Of a DNA stretch of 9,192 nucleotides, positions 1-5,519 are shown in pieces. This stretch comes from Nodosilinea sp. BSH.14. Lineage in GTDB: Bacteria; Cyanobacteriota; Cyanobacteriia; Phormidesmidales; Phormidesmidaceae. A program made the position numbers and the translations under genes. The notes beneath the pieces are model-generated. The model did not search any database and was not told where the DNA came from. It worked only from the letters and a program-made list of their open reading frames with translations. The number at the start of each line of letters is the position of its first letter. Position 1 is the stretch's first letter. The stretch is taken from assembly GCA_023264315.1 (NCBI GenBank), contig JALQST010000106.1:1-9192 (forward strand), written 5' to 3'.

Positions 1-1257
1 CTGGCCGTAGCTGCTGTGACCGTAACGGGGGCAGGCATCCATCTGTCTCAAAGCAAGGCCTTTTTCCAGGAAAGTCCGAAGGAACTAATCGACGAAGTTT
101 GGCAGCTCATTAACCGCAACTACGTCGATGCCACCTTCAATCAGGTGGACTGGGAAGCGGTGCGTACCGACTATCTAGGGCGCGAGTATAGCAGCCAAGA
201 AGAAGCCTACTCCGCCGTTCGAGAAATGCTGGAGCAGCTTGAGGATCCCTACACCCGCTTCATGGATCCCCAGGAATTCCGCAATATGCAGATTGACACC
301 TCCGGCGAGCTCACCGGGGTGGGCATCCAGATTTCCCAGGATGAGGAAACCAAGGAAATCGTGGTGGTTGCTCCCATCGAAGATACCCCCGCCTTTGATG
401 CCGGAATTCGATCGAAGGACGTGATTTTACAAATCGACGGTGACTCCACCGAAGGCATGGAACTGAACGACGCCGTGAGCCGCATCCGTGGCCCGGTGGG
501 TTCCCAGGTGGTGCTCATCATTCGCCGGGGCGAGGAGACCCTCGAAGTCCCCATCACCCGCGCCCGCATTGAGATCCATCCCGTTCGCTACACGGTGCAG
601 GCAGGGCCAGAGGGCCCCGTGGGCTACATTCGCCTCACCCAGTTTAGTGCTAATGCCGCCAGCGAAATGAGCGACGCCATCAAAGCCCTCGAAGCCCAAA
701 ATGTGACCGGGTATATCCTCGATGTCCGTTCTAATCCCGGGGGGTTGCTCTATGCTAGCATCGACATTGCCCAGATGTGGCTCAATGAGGGCACCATTGT
801 ATCCACGGTCAACCGTCAGGGCGTGATGGACGAAGAAGTGGCCAGTGATCGCGCCCTCACCACGCGGCCCCTGGTGGTGCTGGTGGATGGCGGTTCCGCC
901 AGTGCTAGCGAAATCCTTTCAGGGGCACTGCAAGATAACCAGCGGGCCGTCCTTGTGGGAACGCGCACCTTTGGTAAGGGCTTAGTGCAGTCTGTCCGAA
1001 GCTTGGCCGATGGCTCTGGCGTGGCCGTCACGGTAGCCAAATACCTCACTCCCAGTGGGCGCGACATCAACAAACACGGCATCGATCCTGACATTCCGGT
1101 AGAACTGACGGAGGAACAACGGGAACGCCTCGCCTCCGAACGAGACCTCATTGGAACGGTGGAAGATCCCCAGTTCGCAGCAGCCCTGGATGTGCTGCTG
1201 CAGGAAATCCAAGAAGCCCGTCGCCGCCAAAACGTCACTGCCGCCCCAGGGAACTAA
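1..1257 (+). CDS. ctpC: Carboxyl-terminal processing protease, S41 family (CtpC-like), 5' partial
   Basis: Secreted serine protease that recognises and trims or degrades proteins from their C-terminus; in cyanobacteria it acts in the periplasm or thylakoid lumen. The frame is open from base 1, and a hydrophobic stretch (LAVAAVTVTG) precedes SQSKAFFQES, so the GTG at 16 is probably internal to a signal peptide and the true start lies left of the window. Counting from that GTG, an N-terminal helical region covers about 20-85, a PDZ domain about 88-180 (GELTGVGIQIS, PAFDAGI, RGPVGS), and the S41 core about 190-360. The catalytic dyad is Ser296 in GGSASASEI and Lys321 in TFGKG, 25 residues apart as in Prc and CtpB, with Gln325 as the likely third residue. 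From memory, the wording (SPKELIDEVWQLI, EDPYTRFMDPQEF, SGRDINKHGIDPD) fits cyanobacterial CtpC better than CtpA, the D1-processing enzyme; this paralogue choice is less certain than the family. A terminator follows 22 bases after the stop. Confidence 0.9.
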   Translation: MAVAAVTVTGAGIHLSQSKAFFQESPKELIDEVWQLINRNYVDATFNQVDWEAVRTDYLGREYSSQEEAYSAVREMLEQLEDPYTRFMDPQEFRNMQIDTSGELTGVGIQISQDEETKEIVVVAPIEDTPAFDAGIRSKDVILQIDGDSTEGMELNDAVSRIRGPVGSQVVLIIRRGEETLEVPITRARIEIHPVRYTVQAGPEGPVGYIRLTQFSANAASEMSDAIKALEAQNVTGYILDVRSNPGGLLYASIDIAQMWLNEGTIVSTVNRQGVMDEEVASDRALTTRPLVVLVDGGSASASEILSGALQDNQRAVLVGTRTFGKGLVQSVRSLADGSGVAVTVAKYLTPSGRDINKHGIDPDIPVELTEEQRERLASERDLIGTVEDPQFAAALDVLLQEIQEARRRQNVTAAPGN

Positions 1258-1279
1258 CCCTGAAACGCAATCAGATCCT

Positions 1280-1314
1280 GAAGACCGGCTTCTCAAGAAA
1301 GCCGGTCTTCTTTT
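1280..1314 (+). terminator. Intrinsic terminator of ctpC
   Basis: A perfect 12-bp stem (GAAGACCGGCTT at 1280-1291 with AAGCCGGTCTTC at 1299-1310) encloses a 7-base loop and is followed directly by TTTT. It starts 22 bases after the ctpC stop codon. The stem is strong, although the T run is short. It should separate ctpC from the gene pair that follows. Confidence 0.9.
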
Positions 1315-1373
1315 ATACTAACGCGAAAGACGCTGATACTTATTGGCTCTTCCTGGGCAAGCTAGAGCTAGAG

Positions 1374-1408
1374 ACGTAGAAAGTTCCGGATGGTAGCGAT
1401 TACTACGT
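1374..1408 (+). repeat. Inverted repeat in the leader of the coiled-coil gene pair
   Basis: ACGTAG at 1374-1379 is the exact complement of CTACGT at 1403-1408, 23 bases apart. One G-T and one A-T pair can extend it outward to 8 bp. As RNA it would form a long-looped hairpin upstream of the TTG start. It shares its right arm with the GTA-N8-TAC motif at 1393-1406. It may have arisen by chance. Confidence 0.3.
1393..1406 (+). promoter_or_regulatory. Sequence matching the NtcA consensus GTA-N8-TAC
   Basis: GTAGCGATTACTAC fits the core consensus of NtcA, the global nitrogen regulator of cyanobacteria, exactly. It lies 33 bases before the TTG start at 1440. No TAN3T -10 box sits at the usual 20-24 bases downstream: the candidates are TAACCT at 1416 (9 bases away) and TAAGTT at 1436 (29 bases away, overlapping the start codon). 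Six fixed bases are expected about twice by chance in 9 kb, so this is only a candidate site. Confidence 0.25.
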
Positions 1409-1439
1409 TTGTTAGTAACCTCAAGGATGGATTTGTAAG

Positions 1440-1994
1440 TTGGCCATGAAAAATCTTAACCGCAGTCAGAGTCAAGCCTCGCCCACTCAGGTACATCACC
1501 ATAACTGGGCTAAGCAAGCGGAGGAATTAGAGGCTCGGCGGCGGCAGGTTGAACAGCTATGGAACGACTTGGTGCAAGCCGATGAGGAATTGGCCAAGCA
1601 AAAAAAGGCCGTTGAGCAAACGACGTCCCAACTTAAGAAACAGCGTCACAAAAACGAGAATCTGTTACAGCGCTTAATGAGTGCGATTCAGTCTCGCAAT
1701 TCTATGCGTGGGCGCTTGGGCAACATGACCATGCAACGCAACCGCGCCCTACGACAAGTGGAGCATTTGACAGAGCAATATCGAACAGCGACGCAAGAAC
1801 TTAAAGTGGCCACGGAGCAACTTGGAGCAGCCTATCAACAGGTTCACACGCTGGAGGCCGAGCACGACCAAGATATGACTGACATCGCCCGTGCCTATCA
1901 ATCCGTGAGCTTGGCGCAACGGGCACAACTTCCCGAACAATTTCGGCAAGTTTTAGATCAAATTGAACAGGACTATACAGGAGTTGGGGAATGA
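1440..1994 (+). CDS. Unrecognised coiled-coil-like protein, first gene of a coupled pair
   Basis: A 184-residue protein of no family I recognise. It has no cysteine and no proline between Pro15 and Pro165, so it is probably nearly all helix. Residues about 24-80 are rich in Glu, Gln, Lys and Arg with regularly spaced Leu and Val (QAEELEARRRQVEQLWNDLV), typical of a coiled coil. A basic segment with Gly91 and Gly94 (SRNSMRGRLGNMTMQRNRALR) breaks the helix around 85-106, and a second coil runs about 107-155. There is no signal peptide, membrane segment or catalytic motif. The start is uncertain: TTG at 1440 lies 12 bases after AAGGA (1423-1427), while ATG at 1446 lies 18 bases after it. The stop overlaps the next start as ATGA, so the two products are probably made together. 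Sampled GC is about 52%, lower than the flanking genes. A structural, scaffold or partner-binding role is only a guess. Confidence 0.75.
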   Translation: MAMKNLNRSQSQASPTQVHHHNWAKQAEELEARRRQVEQLWNDLVQADEELAKQKKAVEQTTSQLKKQRHKNENLLQRLMSAIQSRNSMRGRLGNMTMQRNRALRQVEHLTEQYRTATQELKVATEQLGAAYQQVHTLEAEHDQDMTDIARAYQSVSLAQRAQLPEQFRQVLDQIEQDYTGVGE

Positions 1995-2524
1995 GACGTC
2001 GCCGTGAACGCCAGCAAGACTTTGATGCCTTAAAGCAAACTCTCTATAACGCAGGAGTTTCAACAGTCAAAGCGGCCAAAGCCCAGGAGGAGATGTTTAC
2101 TACAGCCCTAGAGGCTCTGACCGATGCCTATGAAGCGAACTCTATGCCCCTGTTAAATGAGACAGCCGTATCATCCTCTGATGTCCGGTCTATCCTTGAT
2201 GCGCTGTGTGCAGATCGGCAGCAGGCTCTTACCCAGGGAGACTATGACGCTTACGTGACCGCAGAAACCAAGCTGCAACACCTTGACGAGTTGCGGGTAG
2301 TACGGCTAGAACGCCAAGTGAGGGAAATCACTGCTCAGCGGCAGCTTGATCGTCTTACCCAGCGTGATCATGCCCAAACCGTCGCCAAGGGTGGTACCCC
2401 CTGGACAGAGGCCAGTCTCAAGGCTGAATATGGGACATTGGGCGCGGTTCAGGAAGCCTTTTCGATCAAAGCCCGTAAATGGAAAGAAGCCGTGCAAATC
2501 CTCAACCAGCAGCAATCAGATTAG
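1991..2524 (+). CDS. Unrecognised helical protein, second gene of a coupled pair
   Basis: A 177-residue protein of no family I recognise. The ATG at 1991 overlaps the upstream stop by 4 bases and has a good Shine-Dalgarno sequence (AGGAG, 1979-1983) at 7-base spacing, which supports both the start and the reality of the gene. It opens with a very basic MRRRRER, followed by a helical segment (about 8-50), a short loop near MPLLNETAVSSSD (52-64), and a long charged, Leu-spaced helix at about 64-127 (ETKLQHLDELRVVRLERQVREITAQRQLDRL). It ends in a smaller region with GGTPWTEASLKAEYGTLG (134-151) and a basic amphipathic tail. Cys73 is the only cysteine. No signal peptide, membrane span or enzyme motif is visible. 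It probably partners the product of the preceding gene (inference from coupling and similar character). It ends 7 bases from the convergent glcF stop. Confidence 0.75.
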   Translation: MRRRRERQQDFDALKQTLYNAGVSTVKAAKAQEEMFTTALEALTDAYEANSMPLLNETAVSSSDVRSILDALCADRQQALTQGDYDAYVTAETKLQHLDELRVVRLERQVREITAQRQLDRLTQRDHAQTVAKGGTPWTEASLKAEYGTLGAVQEAFSIKARKWKEAVQILNQQQSD

Positions 2525-2531
2525 TGCCACC

Positions 2532-3923
2532 TCAACATGACTCACGGCGCTGAATCAGTTCGGTGAGAGGCTTTTGCTGAATCGAAGCATCCAATAGCTC
2601 GATGGGATGCACCAAGGGCATGGCGTGGCCCTGGTGGGCGAGGTGCTTCTGAATTTGCAGCAAACAGCCCGGATTGGGCGAGGCGATCAGTTGGGCTCCG
2701 GTGTTGACTAGGTTTGTCACCTTCATCTGGCCCAGTTCCTCGGCGACCTGGGGTTGCAGCATATTGTAAACCCCGGCACTGCCGCAGCAGAGGGCCGCAT
2801 CCACGGGTTCCCGCAGGGTGACGCCAGGGATTTGGCGCAGCAGTTGGCGGGGCTGGAGGCTGATGTTTTGGCCGTGGATCAGGTGGCAGGCATCCTGGAA
2901 TACGATGGGTAACTCGCCCTCGGTGAGAGGATGGAGGGGGGCGGTGAAGCCGATTTCCGCCAAGAACTCGTTCACATCCCGCACCTGGGACGAAAAGGCG
3001 TGGGCACGGTCGCAGTAGGCCGGGTCATCCTGCAAAATGTGGCCGTATTCCTTCAGGGTGTGGCCACAGCCAGCGGCGTTGATCACCACATAATCCACCT
3101 GGGCGGATTCAAAGACGTCGATCATCTGGCGGGCCAGGGTTTCAGCTTGGGAGGATTCCCCTTGGTGGGCGGGCAGGGCCGCACAACAGCCCTGGGCACG
3201 GGGAATCACTACCTCGCAACCGTTGGCACTCAGCACCCGCGCCGTCGCCGCATTCACATCGGAGAAAAAGACCCGCTGCACACAGCCCAGCACCATCCCC
3301 ACCCGGTAGCGGGTTTCCCCCTGGGCCGGAATCACCTCCGGTAGGGTATCGCGGAAGCTCTCTGCCGTCACCAGGGGCAACAGGGATTCCATGGCCGCCA
3401 GGTTGGGCGACAGCTTCGGCAGCAGCCCCGTTTGTTGCACCAGCTTTGATAGACCCAGCTTTTGGTATAGATACAGCGGCCCCGCCGTCAGCCGTAGCCG
3501 TTGGGGGTAGGGAAACAGGTTAAAAATCAGCGTGCGGATCAGGGTTTCGGGCAGGGTGCGGGGATGATTGCGCTGCACCTGGGGACGCACGGCAGCAATC
3601 AGTTGATCGTACTGCACGCCGGAGGGGCAGGCCGTGGTGCAGGCCAAACAGCCCAGGCAGGAATCAAAATGCTGCACCGACGCCGGAGATAGGGGCGCTT
3701 CTCCCTGGTTGATGGCGTCCATCAGATAAATGCGGCCCCGGGGCGAATCCATCTCCTTGCCGATCACCCGATAGCTGGGGCAGGTGGTGAGGCAAAAGCC
3801 GCAGTGAACACAGGCATTAATCAGGTCGGGGCTGGGGGGATGCAGGACATCGAAGCCGTCGGAGCAGGGCGGGGATGTCGCCGATGAAGGGGCGACCGAG
3901 GGCGAAGTCTCCGATGTTTGCAT
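2532..3923 (-). CDS. glcF: Glycolate dehydrogenase iron-sulfur subunit GlcF
   Basis: Electron-transfer subunit that, with the FAD subunits GlcD and GlcE, oxidises glycolate to glyoxylate in photorespiration. The 463-residue protein has the full family layout. Two 4Fe-4S motifs lie near the N-terminus: Cys38-41-44-48 (CVHCGFCLTTCP) and Cys89-92-95-99 (CLGCLACTTACP). Two CCG domains follow: Cys214, Cys246-247 and Cys286 (AAGCGHTLKEYG), then Cys346, Cys379-380 (LCCGSAGVYNM) and Cys420 (PNPGC). The stretch EMDSPRGRIYLM at 57-68 is typical of GlcF. No membrane segment is seen. The ATG at 3923 gives the expected N-terminus, although the region before it lacks a clear Shine-Dalgarno. No glcD or glcE is adjacent, so the partners must be encoded elsewhere. 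The related LutA- and GlpC-type CCG proteins are alternatives, but the paired ferredoxin motifs and overall length favour GlcF. Confidence 0.88.
   Translation of the reverse strand: MQTSETSPSVAPSSATSPPCSDGFDVLHPPSPDLINACVHCGFCLTTCPSYRVIGKEMDSPRGRIYLMDAINQGEAPLSPASVQHFDSCLGCLACTTACPSGVQYDQLIAAVRPQVQRNHPRTLPETLIRTLIFNLFPYPQRLRLTAGPLYLYQKLGLSKLVQQTGLLPKLSPNLAAMESLLPLVTAESFRDTLPEVIPAQGETRYRVGMVLGCVQRVFFSDVNAATARVLSANGCEVVIPRAQGCCAALPAHQGESSQAETLARQMIDVFESAQVDYVVINAAGCGHTLKEYGHILQDDPAYCDRAHAFSSQVRDVNEFLAEIGFTAPLHPLTEGELPIVFQDACHLIHGQNISLQPRQLLRQIPGVTLREPVDAALCCGSAGVYNMLQPQVAEELGQMKVTNLVNTGAQLIASPNPGCLLQIQKHLAHQGHAMPLVHPIELLDASIQQKPLTELIQRRESC
2541..2574 (+). terminator. Weak hairpin, possible terminator of the coiled-coil pair
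   Basis: CTCAC (2541-2545) pairs with GTGAG (2563-2567). Inside it CTGA (2550-2553) faces TCAG (2555-2558), with a 4x4 internal loop between the two stems, and AGGCTTTT follows. It lies inside the convergent glcF coding region 17 bases after the stop of the preceding gene. The tight loop and short T run make it a weak candidate only. Confidence 0.2.
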
Positions 3924-3971
3924 AGCCTAGGATGTAACCGACCTGTCTAGCCTAGCGTGTTGGCTGCGGGT

Positions 3972-4007
3972 TTTTCTAGGATCGCGGGAGGGACGATCCC
4001 TAGAAAA
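3972..4007 (-). promoter_or_regulatory. Long A/T-ended inverted repeat upstream of glcF
   Basis: TTTTCTAGGATCG (3972-3984) pairs with CGATCCCTAGAAAA (3994-4007) through 13 bp, with one bulged C and a 9-base loop. It lies 48 bases before the glcF start, in the 116-base gap after the VOC gene. On neither strand does a T run follow the stem; the T's come first and the A's last. It therefore does not look like an ordinary terminator. An operator or a leader RNA structure is possible. Confidence 0.45.
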
Positions 4008-4039
4008 TCCAATCCCTAGGATAGGCAGGGCACAGGAGG

Positions 4040-4627
4040 TTAACCTTCCACTTCGGCCAGCTCAATAATTTGGGTTTCGTAGTCTTTGACCAAGAAGTTC
4101 AGCGGAGTTTCGGTGCGAATTTTGTGCTGAATGCCCGTAAGTTGCACCCGCATGAGGATATATTCCAAACACTTGCGGTCAAAACACACGTGGCGCTGGC
4201 GATTGCGCTGTCCTAGGCTGGCCCCAGAAATAATGTGCAGTTGAGTGTTTTTGCGAAGTTGATACCACAGCCCATCCGGCCCGCCCGCTGGCCCCGCCCC
4301 TGCTAGGCTGGAGGTGCCACCCATGTAGAACGGATCGAGGCCACCTGTGCCGAGGGTTTGTTCGTAGTTGTAGTAGTAGTGCAGGGGCACTTCCGCCGCT
4401 GGCAGATTCAGCATTCCCTCGTAGAAGCGGCGGGCCACCTCTAGGTCAGAAACCATGATGGTGTAGACCTTGGGAGCGCTTTTCAGGAACATCCACATGG
4501 CCCCGGCATAGGCCACCAGCAGCATCACCATAATGCCCTGGGTGGAGAGGATGCTGTCCATCCCCAGCAGGGCTAAGGTGGGGGGCACAACGAGGGACGG
4601 CAGAGGCAAGACGGTTAGCATCATCAA
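4040..4627 (-). CDS. Membrane-anchored VOC (glyoxalase-like) protein
   Basis: A 195-residue protein with one N-terminal membrane segment (about 31-48, GIMVMLLVAYAGAMWMFL) and a soluble region resembling the vicinal oxygen chelate superfamily. The first VOC half is YTIMVSDLEVARRFYEGMLNLP (55-76) and the second ends in PLNFLVKDYETQIIELAEV (175-193), matching the usual 'D..G..IEL' end strand. Possible metal ligands are His131, His146 and Glu189. A Gly/Ala/Ser-rich stretch at 102-118 looks like a flexible loop. The substrate is unknown: glyoxalase I, dioxygenases and resistance proteins all share the fold. The start is unsettled. TTG (4627), ATG (4624) and ATG (4621) are adjacent without a clear Shine-Dalgarno, and an internal ATG at 4561 (Met23, GMDSILST) preceded by CTGGGG would still keep the membrane anchor. 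The gene precedes glcF by 116 bases on the same strand, so cotranscription is possible but unproven. Confidence 0.7.
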   Translation of the reverse strand: MMMLTVLPLPSLVVPPTLALLGMDSILSTQGIMVMLLVAYAGAMWMFLKSAPKVYTIMVSDLEVARRFYEGMLNLPAAEVPLHYYYNYEQTLGTGGLDPFYMGGTSSLAGAGPAGGPDGLWYQLRKNTQLHIISGASLGQRNRQRHVCFDRKCLEYILMRVQLTGIQHKIRTETPLNFLVKDYETQIIELAEVEG

Positions 4628-4788
4628 GCGCGTGAAGACAACGGCGGGGGTTAGTGTGGCTGAGTCAGCGGGAGACTGCTTTCCAGTGTACCAAGTTCTT
4701 CCTAGCCCTTCAGGCTCTTGCAGCGGCTGCGGTTGTGCTAGGCCATGATCAAGCCCTTGAGCATCTCGTGGTCAGAAGTGAGTGGTGG

Positions 4789-5241
4789 CTACCCCAGAGA
4801 GAGGTTTTGCCAAAGATCGGCCTCTACGAACCTAGTCAAGTGCCCCACGTTCGTCGTTGCAATCACTAGCTTTGGAAGGGTTAGACTGACGGCCTGAGCG
4901 ACTAAAATCGTGTCACCGTCAATGGTTTTGTCTCCTGCGGTTGGTTGTCCTTGTTGGCGGGCTTGAGCCCAAAAACGCGCCGCATGGCGCATCGCCAAAG
5001 TTGTGATGGGCAAGTATTCTAGACATTGTTCCAGGCTGTCTAGGCGAGCGATCCCCTTCATTTTATTGGCTCGCAGTAGCTCACGTCGAAGCTCATAGTC
5101 TGCGATTTCAGGGATAATCACTCGACTTCCTGCCAAGATGTGTGATTGCAGCCACTGGGCGCAGGCGGTACTTTCAGGGGATAGCTGAGGATTAGTGACT
5201 AAGCCGAGTGGCCCTGTGTCAAGCATGATTACTGGTGTCAC
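4789..5241 (-). CDS. PIN-domain (VapC-like) toxin ribonuclease
   Basis: A 150-residue PIN protein, predicted to be a metal-dependent ribonuclease toxin held in check by the antitoxin encoded just upstream. Acidic residues at PIN positions are Asp8 (MLDTGPLG), Glu50 (IADYELRREL, with Glu45 nearby) and Asp110 (DGDTILVAQA, with Asp108 nearby). The last strand is ATTNVGHLTRF: Asn131 is kept, but the usual Asp three residues later is His134. The GTG at 5241 is preferred because AGGGA (5249-5253, - strand) precedes it by 7 bases and it overlaps the antitoxin stop as GTGA. The alternative ATG at 5226 (Met6) would leave only two residues before Asp8. Antitoxin-first order, overlap and length all fit a type II VapBC-type module. 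Sampled GC is about 55%, somewhat below cphA. Confidence 0.85.
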   Translation of the reverse strand: MTPVIMLDTGPLGLVTNPQLSPESTACAQWLQSHILAGSRVIIPEIADYELRRELLRANKMKGIARLDSLEQCLEYLPITTLAMRHAARFWAQARQQGQPTAGDKTIDGDTILVAQAVSLTLPKLVIATTNVGHLTRFVEADLWQNLSLG

Positions 5242-5519
5242 CAGGTGATCCCTTTTAGCTCAGGGGGAAACAAAGTGCGATCCGATAATCGATCCTCGTC
5301 TAACGCCTGAATCAAGTACTTCCCGGTCTCCTGTTGCTCTGCCTTCTCTTCACTGCCTAGCCAAGACTGAAGCAAGTTCGCGGCCTCAGTTTTCCTTTGC
5401 TTCAACACCACGTCACTCAGAAGCTGTAGCGCCAGTGCCTCCAAGGTTAGCCCGCTTTGCTGGGCCTCCTGTGCAAGGTACTGCTCTAGATCTGGAGATA
5501 GGTGCAGCGTTAGGGTCAT
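5238..5519 (-). CDS. Antitoxin of a VapBC-type module (RHH-like)
   Basis: A 93-residue protein, predicted to bind and neutralise the PIN toxin encoded next and probably to bind its own promoter. The N-terminus MTLTLHLSPDLEQYLAQEAQQSGLTLEALALQLL (1-34 region) has the strand-helix-helix pattern of ribbon-helix-helix antitoxins. The acidic and hydrophobic C-terminus (about 60-93, ending FPPELKGITW) would be the toxin-binding part. The ATG at 5519 overlaps the cphA stop as ATGA and has GAGGT (5529-5533, - strand) 9 bases upstream, so it may be translated by reinitiation after cphA. Its stop overlaps the toxin GTG by 4 bases. The family name is inferred from partner, size and pattern. The exact antitoxin class is uncertain. 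Confidence 0.8.
   Translation of the reverse strand: MTLTLHLSPDLEQYLAQEAQQSGLTLEALALQLLSDVVLKQRKTEAANLLQSWLGSEEKAEQQETGKYLIQALDEDRLSDRTLFPPELKGITW

Noticed and set aside
2931..3344. 137-codon + strand open frame opposite glcF
   Set aside because: It is a shadow of the strongly conserved glcF coding strand.
4034..4046. AGGAGGT on the + strand as a ribosome binding site, and the palindrome AGGTTAACCT
   Set aside because: No start codon or open frame follows on the + strand, and the site overlaps the stop of the - strand VOC gene.
4654..4869. + strand open frame spanning the gap after the toxin gene
   Set aside because: Its second part is the antisense of the PIN gene, and no Shine-Dalgarno or family pattern supports it. 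The 161-base gap 4628-4788 shows no gene, only a weak possible -10 (TACACT at 4685-4690, - strand).
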